Of a stretch of 64,000 nt of DNA, positions 1-8,487 are shown piece after piece (position 1 is the first letter of the stretch; each line of letters begins with the position of its first letter). A program made the translations under genes and the position numbers. This stretch comes from Methanobacteriota archaeon (GTDB lineage: Archaea > Thermoplasmatota > Thermoplasmata > UBA10834). A model generated the notes under the pieces. It saw nothing but the letters and a program-made list of their open reading frames with translations, was not told the origin of the DNA and ran no database searches. Where the stretch lies: NCBI GenBank assembly GCA_020725925.1, contig DYTN01000001.1:98562-162561 (forward strand), in the 5' to 3' direction.

Positions 1-246
1 ATGAAGCTGATAGGCGAGCTGTACAAACCCGATGTGGCGCTCCTGCCGATCGGAGGCTTCTACACAATGGACCCGAGGCAGGCCGCGCTCGCGACCTCCC
101 TGATCAAGCCCAAGGTCGTCGTCCCGATGCACTACAACACGTGGCCGGCCATAGAGCAGGACCCCAAGGAGTTCGAGAAGCTCGTGAAGAAGTCCTCAAA
201 GGCTAAGGTCGTCGTGCTGAAGCCCGGGGAGTCAATGGAAGTCTGA
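1..246 (+). CDS. UPF0173-type metal-dependent hydrolase, C-terminal fragment
   Basis: C-terminal 81 residues of a metallo-beta-lactamase-fold hydrolase of the UPF0173 group, cut by the left window edge. The family is usually about 220-230 residues, and the frame is open from base 1, so the ATG at position 1 is probably internal. Visible hallmarks are [12 protein letters not shown] and VPMHYNTWP, the latter carrying a late metal-ligand histidine. The physiological substrate of this family is not established. It ends 6 bases before the next gene in the same direction, so the two are probably cotranscribed. Confidence 0.85.
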   Translation: MKLIGELYKPDVALLPIGGFYTMDPRQAALATSLIKPKVVVPMHYNTWPAIEQDPKEFEKLVKKSSKAKVVVLKPGESMEV

Positions 247-252
247 TACCTG

Positions 253-1209
253 ATGGCGACCATAATCACACCATCGGAGCTCAAGAAGCGCCACGGGCCC
301 ATGTTCTCGAAGCGGCTCATCACCATGGTAGATGAGAAGGCCGGGAAGGCGAAGATTGTCGAGGAGTGTTGTGCCCAGGGCCCTGTAGAATGGGACGCAA
401 TCAACCGGCTCAGGGCTAGGGGCGTCGTCGAGCATGTGGAGGTCATGGGCACCACGCTGGTCATGGACGCCAGGATAGGCGAGGGTGAGGTCCGGTTCGG
501 CCCGGCGTCCAAGGACACCGGTGGTCAGGCGCTCAAGTCCCTGGTGGTCAAGGCAGGGAAAGTCGAGACGACCTGGGTGGGCCTTGCAGGCGCCAGTGTA
601 GGCGTGGGAGCGTGCCTCCCCCAGGCAGAGGGGGTCGAGAAGGCCGAGTACCTGAGCGACGAGGACGTGGGCGGCAGTAGGAAGGTGGAGGTCAGGATCA
701 CCACTCCCGCTCGCCATAGGCTCATCATAGGTATAGATGACACCGATACCAAGGAGAAGGGAGCCACCTGGGTCCTGGGGCTCAGGCTGGCCCGCGAGAT
801 GCCCCACGGCGTCTTCCTGAACCACAAGATCGTCCAGCTCAACCCGCACGCGCCCCAGAAGACCACCAACTGCGCCTCCACCGGCGTCTCCTTCGCGGTC
901 CTTCCCGAGGAGCGGGACAAGGCGATGGCATGGGCCAAGAGGTTCGTATCGGACAACACTTACTCCGACCAGAGCTCCATCGCCGTGCTCGAGGGCCTCG
1001 AAATACCCCGAAAGCTTGTCAGGTACGGGGCAGACGCCAAGGACACAATCCTGTCGTTGCACGACGCCGAGCATGCAGCCAAGGACGCAGCGGTCCAGCT
1101 AGTGGAGGTCACGGGCAGGCGGGGGATGATAGGCGCCCTCGCCGCGATAGGCTGTTTCGACCTGGGCCTGTACAGCGCGGGCCTGCCAGAGGACTTCGGG
1201 CATGTATAG
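253..1209 (+). CDS. Methanogenesis marker protein 11 homologue (TiaS-like GIDDTD domain)
   Basis: A 318-residue protein that I match from memory to methanogenesis marker protein 11. Features seen: LAGASVGVGA (about 111-120), a glycine-rich GGSRK turn, IIGIDDTDT (158-166), GATW (170-173), KTTNCAS, and a C-terminal VTGRRGMIGALAAIG segment. The GIDDTD motif is shared with TiaS, the agmatinylcytidine synthetase for tRNA-Ile2, so nucleotide or phosphoryl binding is plausible. The marker's function is unknown, and whole TiaS is longer with GIDDTD at its N-terminus. ATG at 253 follows the upstream stop by 6 bases. Presence of the gene does not by itself show methanogenesis; no methanogenesis enzyme lies in the window. 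Confidence 0.7.
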   Translation: MATIITPSELKKRHGPMFSKRLITMVDEKAGKAKIVEECCAQGPVEWDAINRLRARGVVEHVEVMGTTLVMDARIGEGEVRFGPASKDTGGQALKSLVVKAGKVETTWVGLAGASVGVGACLPQAEGVEKAEYLSDEDVGGSRKVEVRITTPARHRLIIGIDDTDTKEKGATWVLGLRLAREMPHGVFLNHKIVQLNPHAPQKTTNCASTGVSFAVLPEERDKAMAWAKRFVSDNTYSDQSSIAVLEGLEIPRKLVRYGADAKDTILSLHDAEHAAKDAAVQLVEVTGRRGMIGALAAIGCFDLGLYSAGLPEDFGHV

Positions 1210-1253
1210 CTTTAAGAAGAGCGCCCGCATTGGGTGCCACTGAGCGGCTGCAG

Positions 1254-2036
1254 ATGACCACGGACCTCTCCAGGGCGATCTCGTCCACCGCCTACGGCAC
1301 CTACGAGAAGCGGCTCCTGAAGGAGATCACCTCCAGGCCCGTCCCGAGACATGTCGCGATCATCATGGACGGCAACAGACGCTACGCCAAGGACTTCGGC
1401 CTGCTGATAGCCGAGGGGCACGAGAAGGGCAGGCAGAAGCTCGAGGAGGTCCTCGAGTGGTGCATGGAGATCGGCGTGAAGATACTCACGGTGTACGCCT
1501 TCTCCACCGAGAACGTTTCGAGGGAGAAGGGCGAGGTGGACGACCTGATGCGCATGTTCGTCCAGAACTTCAAGCGCCTGGCGGACGACGAGCGCGTGCA
1601 CAAGCACAAGATACGGGTCAGGGTGTTCGGCCAGAGGGAGCTCCTGCCCCAGGACCTGATTGAGTCGATCAAGTACGCCGAGAACCGGACCAAGGACTAC
1701 GACAAGTACTTCTTCAACATGGCAGTCGGGTACGGCGGCAGGGAGGAGATCATCCACGCCATCAGGAACGTGGCGCAGGAGGTGAGGGAGGGCAGGCTCT
1801 CGGTGGAGGACATCGACGAGCGGACCTTCTCCAAGTTCCTGTACACAAAGGACATGCCCGACCCTGACCTGGTGCTGAGGACCTCCGGGGAGGAGCGCAT
1901 CTCTAACTTCCTCCTGTGGCAGCTGGCGTACTCGGAGCTGTACTTCTCCGACGTGTACTGGCCCGGGTTCAGGAAGATCGATTTCCTCAGGGCCGTCAGG
2001 TCCTTCCAGATGAGGCAGCGCCGGTTCGGGACTTGA
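1254..2036 (+). CDS. uppS: Cis-prenyl (undecaprenyl-type) diphosphate synthase
   Basis: A 260-residue cis-prenyltransferase that condenses isopentenyl diphosphate into a Z-polyprenyl diphosphate, the precursor of the dolichol-like lipid carrier for glycan assembly. The catalytic box IIMDGNRRYAK lies at 36-46 with Asp39, followed by TVYAFSTEN and the C-terminal TSGEERISNFLLWQ with substrate-binding Arg/Ser. Length is normal for the family. The start is the ATG at 1254; a TTTAAG element at 1211-1216 gives a short leader. An upstream extension in the same frame overlaps the previous gene and is not needed. The product could serve the glycan cluster at 51-58 kb. Confidence 0.93.
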   Translation: MTTDLSRAISSTAYGTYEKRLLKEITSRPVPRHVAIIMDGNRRYAKDFGLLIAEGHEKGRQKLEEVLEWCMEIGVKILTVYAFSTENVSREKGEVDDLMRMFVQNFKRLADDERVHKHKIRVRVFGQRELLPQDLIESIKYAENRTKDYDKYFFNMAVGYGGREEIIHAIRNVAQEVREGRLSVEDIDERTFSKFLYTKDMPDPDLVLRTSGEERISNFLLWQLAYSELYFSDVYWPGFRKIDFLRAVRSFQMRQRRFGT

Positions 2037-2175
2037 ATCGAACTCGGCGGCTTGCTGAATGTCAATCGTCGGACATCGCGCGCATTGGCTTCGAAATAGG
2101 TTTGTATCCCTCAACTTCTTGCATGGATTCCGTTAGCTTGAAGTACATCTAGTCCATGCCCTGACCGGTAATGCG

Positions 2176-2694
2176 ATGACCTCACAGAGTCCGAACGAAC
2201 ACCCTTGCGAGATATACGAGCGATGGAAGGGCCTTGACCTCAAGATGCTGCCGATCGACCGCACGGACATCAGGATACTGTGCGAGCTGCGGGAGAACGC
2301 TCGGATGAGCAACTCCGAGATCGCGAAGAAGCTCAATGTGACGGAGGCGACCGTCCGAAGGCGCATCAAGAACCTCATCGAGAAGGGCATCATACTCAGG
2401 TTCTCGATACACATAGACTACAGGCTCATCGAGAACACCGTGAAGGCGTACATCCATGTGAAGACCGTCACTGACAAGCTCGACTCGGTCGTCCAGAACC
2501 TGGTGAACCACAACAGGGTCGTGGCGGTGTACAGGGTCACGGGGGAGTACGACCTCCTGGTGGTCACGCTCTTCGTCGGGATGACGGAGCTCCAGGAGTT
2601 CATAGACTCCTTCCTCAAGATGGACGGCATCAAGGAGACGGACACTCAGATCGTCATGAGCGCACACAAGGGCGTCCCATGGACGGGCATCTGA
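2176..2694 (+). CDS. Lrp/AsnC family transcriptional regulator
   Basis: A 172-residue feast/famine-type regulator. Residues about 30-80 form the winged helix-turn-helix (DRTDIRILCELRENAR, SNSEIAKKLNVTEATVRRRI). The remainder is the RAM/AsnC effector-binding domain (TGEYDLLVVTLF near the centre, then a C-terminal strand). Roughly 25 extra residues precede the HTH. The target is unknown; an effector such as an amino acid is expected from the family. The 3' end overlaps the next gene by 16 bases, so the two are translationally coupled. Confidence 0.9.
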   Translation: MTSQSPNEHPCEIYERWKGLDLKMLPIDRTDIRILCELRENARMSNSEIAKKLNVTEATVRRRIKNLIEKGIILRFSIHIDYRLIENTVKAYIHVKTVTDKLDSVVQNLVNHNRVVAVYRVTGEYDLLVVTLFVGMTELQEFIDSFLKMDGIKETDTQIVMSAHKGVPWTGI

Positions 2695-3374
2695 GCGCGA
2701 AAGCCAGGTCCCTGATCAAGGGGCTGAAGGCACACTCAGACCCGAAGAACGTCGAGGGCATGGCCAGGTTCGGGATCAACCCTCGCAACACGCTGGGCGT
2801 CTCTGTGGTGGACATCCGGAAGCTGGCGAAGGGCGTCGAGAAGGACCACCGGCTGGCTCTGGAGCTCTGGTCCTCAGGGATGCACGAGGCCAGGATACTC
2901 GCTTCCCTCGTGGACAATCCGGCAGAGGTCACCGAGAAGCAGATGGATTCGTGGGCCGGGGAGTTCGACTCCTGGGATGTCTGCGACCAGGTCTGCGGCA
3001 ACCTGTTCGACCGGACGCCGTTCGCCTACGACAAGGCCGTCGAATGGGCAGGGAGGGACGAGGAGTTCGTCAAGAGGGCCGGGTTCGCGCTCATGGCATG
3101 GTTGGCCGTCCATGACAAGAAGGCAGATGACAGGAAGTTCTTGCCGTTCTTCAAAGCCATCAGATCGTCCTCGACCGACGAGAGGAACTACGTCAGGAAG
3201 GCCGTTAACTGGGCCCTTAGGCAGATGGGCAAGCGTAGCAGGGCGCTCTACACGGAGGCCGTCAAGACCGCCGAGGCCATATCGAGGCTCGACTCCAGGT
3301 CCGCCAGGTGGGTCGCCTCTGATGCCCTGAAGGAGCTCAGGGGTGAGACGGCCAGGAAGAAGGCCGGGCTCTGA
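2679..3374 (+). CDS. AlkD-like DNA alkylation repair protein (HEAT-repeat)
   Basis: A 231-residue all-helical protein resembling the AlkD/AlkC-type glycosylase superfamily, which uses HEAT-like repeats to bind DNA and excise alkylated bases. Supporting segments are GINPRNTLGVSVVDIRKLAK, the central WDVCDQVCGNLF, and YVRKAVNWALRQMGKR (conserved Trp/Arg patch). Length fits the family. ATG at 2679 lies inside the end of the Lrp gene. Activity is inferred from the fold; catalytic residues were not aligned individually. Confidence 0.8.
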   Translation: MDGHLSAKARSLIKGLKAHSDPKNVEGMARFGINPRNTLGVSVVDIRKLAKGVEKDHRLALELWSSGMHEARILASLVDNPAEVTEKQMDSWAGEFDSWDVCDQVCGNLFDRTPFAYDKAVEWAGRDEEFVKRAGFALMAWLAVHDKKADDRKFLPFFKAIRSSSTDERNYVRKAVNWALRQMGKRSRALYTEAVKTAEAISRLDSRSARWVASDALKELRGETARKKAGL

Positions 3375-3411
3375 CACAGAAGATATGTAATATCGGCACC
3401 GACATGGCCTC

Positions 3412-3966
3412 TTGGGATCAGGATTGAACATAGAGACCAAGAGGCTGGTCCTCCGGGCGCTCGAGCCGGAGGATGCGGAGTTCCTCGCGGGCGTGGTGAA
3501 CGACCCCGAGGTGAGGGACCTTCTCGGGGCGTACGAGCTGGTGTTCCCCGTCGGCCCGAAGGCTGAGGCGAAGTGGATTGCATCAGTGTCGGCGAGGGAG
3601 GGGGAGGCGCATATGACGGTCACGCTCAGGAGGGGCGGGAGGCCGATCGGCATCCTCAGCGTGAAGGACATGGACGACAGGAACGCCTCCGCCCACCTCA
3701 GCATAGTACTGGAGCGTCCGAGCTGGGACCAGGGCTTCGGGACGGAGGCCGTGGCGGGCGTCCTAGACTTCCTGTTCAACCGCATGAACGTGCACAGGGT
3801 CTGGCTCAGGGTGAACGAGCGCAACGTCCGGGCCATCAGGTGCTACGAGAAATGCGGGTTCTCGAGGGACGGCATCCTCAGGGAGGACCATTTCGAGAGG
3901 GGCTGCTGGGCCAGCTCAATCATCATGTCCGTGCTCGCGGACGAGTTCAGGGGGAGGGGGCGATGA
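3412..3966 (+). CDS. GNAT N-acetyltransferase (RimJ/RimL type)
   Basis: An acetyl-CoA-dependent acetyltransferase of about 184 residues. Typical features are an N-terminal ETKRLVLRALEPEDAEFLAG, the acetyl-CoA loop region QGFGTEAVAGVLDFLF, then VNERNVRAIRCYEKCGF and a final short strand. The start is a TTG, either at 3412 or at 3424 behind GGATCAGG; no in-frame ATG fits. An AT-rich element (ATATGTAATATC, about 3382-3393) sits upstream. Substrate unknown; RimL relatives acetylate protein N-termini, others small amines. It overlaps the next GNAT gene by 4 bases (ATGA). Confidence 0.85.
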   Translation: MGSGLNIETKRLVLRALEPEDAEFLAGVVNDPEVRDLLGAYELVFPVGPKAEAKWIASVSAREGEAHMTVTLRRGGRPIGILSVKDMDDRNASAHLSIVLERPSWDQGFGTEAVAGVLDFLFNRMNVHRVWLRVNERNVRAIRCYEKCGFSRDGILREDHFERGCWASSIIMSVLADEFRGRGR

Positions 3967-4517
3967 TCCGCGGGAAGAAGGTCAACCTCGTCGCCGCAGG
4001 CCCGGAGTATGTGGAGTTCTACAAAAAATGGATCAATGACCCAGTCGTGGTAGACATGCTGGGCGTGAGGAACTATCCGATCTCCGCCGAGAGGGAGCGC
4101 GAGTGGGCCGAGCGGCAGCTCGAGCCCACGGACGATCGCAGGCAGTTCACCATACTCACCAAGCGTGGTCGGCCCATAGGCAACTGCGGGTTCAATGTGA
4201 TAGACTATCAGAACAGGTTCGCCGTCCTGGGCATCATGATAGGTGAGCGGGAACTCTGGGACAAGGGGTACGGCACGGATGCCCTCGAGGCGCTCGTCCG
4301 GTTCGGCTTCGAAACCCTGGGCCTCCACAAGGTCTGCCTCACGGTCGACTCTGTCAACGCGCGGGCGCTCGCGTGCTACAAGAAGTGCGGGTTCGTGGTC
4401 GAGGCGGTGCTGAGGGAACACAGGTTCCACCGTGGGAAGTACTGTGACGAGCTGTGGATGGGCATCCTCGAGGACGAGTGGAGGGCCCGGGCACGCAGCG
4501 CTCCCCGGGCAAGATGA
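3963..4517 (+). CDS. GNAT N-acetyltransferase, tandem paralogue
   Basis: A 184-residue acetyltransferase clearly related to its upstream neighbour. It has the same layout: N-terminal KKVNLVAAGPEYVEFYKKW, cofactor loop KGYGTDALEALVRFGF, and VDSVNARALACYKKCGFV. ATG at 3963 overlaps the previous stop as ATGA, so the pair is translationally coupled. The last residues (about 170-184, Arg/Ala rich) look unstructured. Tandem duplication with divergence suggests two related substrates, which I cannot name. It converges with the HdrD-like gene 55 bases further on. Confidence 0.85.
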   Translation: MIRGKKVNLVAAGPEYVEFYKKWINDPVVVDMLGVRNYPISAEREREWAERQLEPTDDRRQFTILTKRGRPIGNCGFNVIDYQNRFAVLGIMIGERELWDKGYGTDALEALVRFGFETLGLHKVCLTVDSVNARALACYKKCGFVVEAVLREHRFHRGKYCDELWMGILEDEWRARARSAPRAR

Positions 4518-4571
4518 CCCGGCCCGAGATCCGCGTGTCTGGAATGAAGTGCAGGCCGATTGGCTGGGCGT

Positions 4572-5729
4572 CTACGCGGCCTGCAAGGCTATCTGCACGA
4601 TGTCCATGGTCATGATGTCCAGCCCGGCCTTCTTCGCGCCCGCGTTGAGGTTGACCTGGCAGAACGGGCACGAGGTCGCGATGACCTCCGCCCCTGCAGC
4701 CACGGCCTGCTTCACCCTCTCCGAGGCGACGCTCTCGGCCATGTCGTTGAAGGCCGACTTGAATCCTCCGCCTGCGCCGCAGCATTGCGAGTCCTCGCGC
4801 TCGTACGGAGTCTCGATGAGCTGGAGCCCGGGAATCGCCTTGAGCACGGCCCGGGGGGCGTCATAGACCTTCGCGTGCCTGCCCAGGTGGCACGGGTCGT
4901 GGTAGAACACCTTCTTCTTGTATTCGTTGGTGAACTTGAGCTTCCCTTCCTTGATCAGCTTCTCCAGGTACTCTGATATGTGGTGAAGCTTGAACGACGG
5001 CTTGCCCGTCAGCTTCGGGTAGTCGTTCTTCATCGTGTTGTAGCAGCCGGCGCACGCGGTGACCATCGCCTTCCAACCGCGTCTGTCCATCTCGCGCACG
5101 TTGTGAGGTGCGAGGTCGTCCCTGACGGACGCTCTCTGGCCTGTCCTCAGCAGGGGCGAGCCGCAGCACCACTCCTCCTCGCCCAGGATGTTGAACCTCA
5201 CGCCCGCCTTGTCCAAGAGCTTCGCGGTCGCTGCGGCGAGGGGCTGCATCCTGTAGGCCTCCGTGCAGCCCGTGAAGAAGACGACCTCCGGGTCGTCCGA
5301 AACCTTAGTCTCGGGCGGGAGCCACGCAGCGCGCTTCGCCTTGGGTTCATCGTACGGGTTCCGCTTCTCCATGACCCGCTCCTTGATCTTCTTATGCGCC
5401 TCCATGGGCCCGTATCCCTGGTCTATGAGCCACTCCTTCACGTCCTCCCACAGGTGCGCGAAGTCTATCTCGACATGGCAGTTGTGTTCGCATGCAGCGC
5501 AGGAGGTGCACTGGAACACGCGCTCGACGAACCTGTCGTTGATCTTGGTGTCCCGCCCCAGCATCCTATCCACGGGGCTCTTGGCGGCCATCTGCTTCAG
5601 ATAGAAGACCTTTCCCCTCGGTGTGGCGGACTCCCATCCGATCTGTCCGTAGACAGGGCATGTGGACCTGCAGTAGCCGCACTGCAGGCACGCGTAGAGG
5701 TCCTTCTCTATCTCGTTGATCTTCTTCAT
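4572..5729 (-). CDS. HdrD-like iron-sulfur protein (two 4Fe-4S motifs, two CCG domains)
   Basis: A 385-residue redox protein of the HdrD/GlpC/LldE superfamily. Two ferredoxin motifs occur at C14-C17-C20-C24 and C74-C77-C80-C84. Two CCG domains follow: EEWCCGSP with ACAGCYN, and SQCCGAGGG with SCPFCQ. In methanogens HdrD reduces heterodisulfide; related proteins in Thermoplasmata and Archaeoglobus pass electrons between quinones and dehydrogenases. The start is the ATG at 5729 (MKKINEIEKD); an upstream in-frame stretch is poor. It stands alone, 3.5 kb from the complex I operon, with no HdrE-like cytochrome b in the window. Partner and substrate are therefore undetermined. Confidence 0.82.
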   Translation of the reverse strand: MKKINEIEKDLYACLQCGYCRSTCPVYGQIGWESATPRGKVFYLKQMAAKSPVDRMLGRDTKINDRFVERVFQCTSCAACEHNCHVEIDFAHLWEDVKEWLIDQGYGPMEAHKKIKERVMEKRNPYDEPKAKRAAWLPPETKVSDDPEVVFFTGCTEAYRMQPLAAATAKLLDKAGVRFNILGEEEWCCGSPLLRTGQRASVRDDLAPHNVREMDRRGWKAMVTACAGCYNTMKNDYPKLTGKPSFKLHHISEYLEKLIKEGKLKFTNEYKKKVFYHDPCHLGRHAKVYDAPRAVLKAIPGLQLIETPYEREDSQCCGAGGGFKSAFNDMAESVASERVKQAVAAGAEVIATSCPFCQVNLNAGAKKAGLDIMTMDIVQIALQAA

Positions 5730-5864
5730 GAGAGCCACCAAGGTCAGTTGCGGTATTGCCCATAGGCCGCGTCCCGTTCTATTGGGAATCGGCCCGTCAA
5801 AGCACTTGGCCGTAGGCATATCTTCAATGTTGATAAACCTAGCGAACTGCCTGTGCCCGCGGTA

Positions 5865-6593
5865 CTATCTGGCCTTCCTGGTGGTTCGCCCTTTCGAACT
5901 CCTCTTCTTAGCCTTGAGACGGATTTCAACATCCTTGCCGGGCGAGTAGCCCTTGAGGCTGCTGAGCATCCCGCGGACGGCGTTGTCCACGATGCTGGAG
6001 ACGAACTTCCCGGTGGCCAGCCTCCGCCCGTCAACAAGGATCTCCACATCGACGCTCGACAGCTCCTTGCAGTGCTCGATCCCACGCCTCCCCTCAGCGA
6101 TCGCCGATGCGAGGCCCCTGCAGTCTGTGCCGCACTTCTCGCAGTCCAGCCCCGGGAGCTTTGCCAAGACGCGCTCGACTGCGATTTCCGACTCGACATA
6201 GTGCACAAGGTCCTTCAGCGCGGGGTTCACTAGGACAGTACCCTCCTTCGGTTCGACATTCCCGATGGCAACCTTCGGGAAGATGCCCTCCTTGTATCCT
6301 TCGATGATGAGCACATCCGGTCGGTATTCGCGCATCACGAGCGCGGCGATCTCCTCCGGCTTGCTGCGCGAGTGCTTGAGAATCGAGGTCTCAGTTCTGG
6401 ACGAGAACACCACCGGGTCGCTCCCCGCCTTCCAGTGCCTCCACGTGTCCTTGCCCTCACAATCTATCGTCTTGTCGTGGGGCGTATGCTTGACCGATGC
6501 CACGCTGTAGCCCTTCCTGACAAGGGCTCTCACCAGTTCCTCGAGAACCGTGGTCTTGCCCGAATCCTGGAAGCCGTATATCCCGAGTATCAT
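5865..6593 (-). CDS. mobB: MobB, molybdopterin-guanine dinucleotide biosynthesis protein B, with C-terminal extension
   Basis: A 242-residue P-loop protein. The nucleotide-binding loop GFQDSGKTT is at 6-14; VKHTPHD and VLIIEGYKEG are typical MobB segments. MobB assists attachment of GMP to molybdopterin. After about residue 165 there is an added domain with CEKCGTDCRG (possible metal site), VEILVDGRRLATGKFV and a basic tail, an arrangement I recall from archaeal MobB proteins. ATG at 6593 gives the standard start MILGIYGFQ. It implies that the cell makes a guanine-dinucleotide molybdenum or tungsten enzyme, none of which is in the window. Confidence 0.88.
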   Translation of the reverse strand: MILGIYGFQDSGKTTVLEELVRALVRKGYSVASVKHTPHDKTIDCEGKDTWRHWKAGSDPVVFSSRTETSILKHSRSKPEEIAALVMREYRPDVLIIEGYKEGIFPKVAIGNVEPKEGTVLVNPALKDLVHYVESEIAVERVLAKLPGLDCEKCGTDCRGLASAIAEGRRGIEHCKELSSVDVEILVDGRRLATGKFVSSIVDNAVRGMLSSLKGYSPGKDVEIRLKAKKRSSKGRTTRKAR

Positions 6594-6648
6594 CTGATGG
6601 CCAACACCCGATACCATCCAAGGGACATAAAATAGTGATTGAGCTAGC

Positions 6649-8355
6649 TCACTTGCTTCGGAGCAGGGCCCCGACCATCCTCGGGATGCTCGAGTAGATG
6701 GTGTTCTCCGTCCAGTCGAGCTCCGTCTTCTCGCACACGGTCGATTCGCTCAGGCTCGAGGCCGCCTCCCTGAGCCCATCGAGGTCCTTGTCCGAGGCCT
6801 TCCCCCTGGCGACGATGGCGTCGATCCTCCTCGAGAGCTCCTGAGCGGCGAGTATCCTCGCCTCTGTTCTGTCCGCGACGCTCTCGGGTATCAATCCCAT
6901 GTCCCTCTTGATCCCGTTGAGGCCCAGCCCCGAGGCATACGACGCGTCCACGATGTCCCCCCTCGTCATCCACTTCGTCTCGTAGTTCAGCACATGCTTC
7001 CAGCTGGGCATCGCGGCCAGCCGCATGTGGTCTTCCAGAGTCCGGGCGAACAGCGTGAAACCGTGCTTGGTCGGGTTCTCGAACGCATTGCCTCCGGGAT
7101 CTATGAAGGGCGCCAGGGGGCTGATGAAGGGGAACAGGCGCTTCCCCCTGAACCGCTCGAACAGCCTCCTCGTGTACGATACGGTGTCATCGACAGACTG
7201 ACGCGTCTGCAGCGGCAGGCCGATCATGTAGAACAGGTCGAACCTCCCGCACCCGGCACCCAGGAACGCCTCCGCGCTCTTCTCGAGCCCTGCGTTCGTG
7301 TACAGCTTTCCCTGGGCTTTCCTGACGGTCTCGTCGTGCGTCTCGGGAGACATCTGGACGCTGAACTGCTCGATGCTCCTTGAGACCTCGTCCGCGAACT
7401 CCCTGTCAGCAGGCGTGAAGAGCTCTATCACGACCTCGTTCTTGACCCTCCTCTTCCTGAGCTCATCGAGGAACCTCGAGGCGTATGCGCGGCCGGCCTG
7501 GCGAAGGTCCCCGACCACGAAGGTGGCGCCCTTGACGTAGTCCTCTGCCCTGTCCACATCGTCCGCGAGCAGCTCAGGGGACCTGTACGCCGGCTTCTTC
7601 CTGCCGAAGTTGCGCCCGAAGGAGTCGCACGAGCCGGCACAATTGATGCAGTTGTGCGCGCACCCCCTCACAGAGACGGCGATCGACATCGGGTTGGACT
7701 TCCAGTTCTTGTACGGCAGATGGCCTTCGAGGTCCCTGTACTTCAGCACCTTTCTCACCATCAGACCGTAGTCGATCTTGATGGCGTCGAGGCTGTCCGG
7801 GACGTGCGTGAGCGGATTGGCCCGGACCCGGCCATTATCCCTCCAGGTGAGGTTCGGGATCTCGTCGAGGCTCTTGTCTTTGGCAAGGGCTTCGAGGAGA
7901 GACTCCATCGGGATCTCGGTCGAATCGCCCCTGAGGATGAAGTCGACCTCCGGGTGGGTCCGCATGAGCTCCTCGTGGTAGTATGATGCGCTGAATCCGC
8001 CCATGATTACAGGTGTGTTCTGATGGTGCCTCCTGACCATCTTGGCGAGCTCGAGCGCTCCCTGCACGTGAGGCATCCAGTGGAGGTCGATCCCGAACGC
8101 CTGGGCGTCGAGCGACCTAACGAACCTCTCGGGGTCGAACTTGTCAGATGTCAACATGCGCGTCGCGATGTTTGCGATTCTGACCGCGAAGCCGTTCGAT
8201 TCGAGATGGGAAGCTATGGTCGTGAAGCCGATCGGATACATCTCGAAGACCGGCGTGGACGGTATCAGGTCGCTCACCGGGCCCAGCAGCTGCGTTCTCT
8301 TTCTGAAGTCCAGAACGCTTGGCGGATGAAGCAGGACTAGGTCCGGGACGGCCAT
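6649..8355 (-). CDS. B12-binding domain / radical SAM protein (Ta0216-like)
   Basis: A 568-residue protein. The N-terminal 150 residues form a cobalamin-binding Rossmann domain with no obvious DxHxxG histidine ligand (seen: YPIGFTTIASHLESNG, VIMGGFSAS). The radical SAM core starts at RGCAHNCINCAG (CxxxCxxC). MSPETHDETVRKAQGK and FYMIGLP follow as in B12-type radical SAM enzymes. The C-terminal about 100 residues are helical. It resembles the family named after Thermoplasma Ta0216, whose reaction is unknown; methyl transfer to unactivated carbon is a family-level guess. ATG 8355 lies 27 bases from a TATA-like CTATTAGA (8379-8386), supporting this start over the TTG at 8370. Confidence 0.85.
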   Translation of the reverse strand: MAVPDLVLLHPPSVLDFRKRTQLLGPVSDLIPSTPVFEMYPIGFTTIASHLESNGFAVRIANIATRMLTSDKFDPERFVRSLDAQAFGIDLHWMPHVQGALELAKMVRRHHQNTPVIMGGFSASYYHEELMRTHPEVDFILRGDSTEIPMESLLEALAKDKSLDEIPNLTWRDNGRVRANPLTHVPDSLDAIKIDYGLMVRKVLKYRDLEGHLPYKNWKSNPMSIAVSVRGCAHNCINCAGSCDSFGRNFGRKKPAYRSPELLADDVDRAEDYVKGATFVVGDLRQAGRAYASRFLDELRKRRVKNEVVIELFTPADREFADEVSRSIEQFSVQMSPETHDETVRKAQGKLYTNAGLEKSAEAFLGAGCGRFDLFYMIGLPLQTRQSVDDTVSYTRRLFERFRGKRLFPFISPLAPFIDPGGNAFENPTKHGFTLFARTLEDHMRLAAMPSWKHVLNYETKWMTRGDIVDASYASGLGLNGIKRDMGLIPESVADRTEARILAAQELSRRIDAIVARGKASDKDLDGLREAASSLSESTVCEKTELDWTENTIYSSIPRMVGALLRSK

Positions 8356-8487
8356 CGGCCTAGTCAACAAGGGCCGTGCTATTAGAACCTACGCCATTAC
8401 ATGCTCGGCGCCCAAAGGCCGGCGCTTGCTGCCAGTCGGAACCAAGCATCTTAGTTATAGCAGCTAGTGGATTACGTGTCGATTACC

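Noticed and set aside
253..1209. Calling the organism a methanogen from marker protein 11
   Set aside because: One marker of unknown function is insufficient; no mcr, mtr, fwd or methyltransferase gene is visible.
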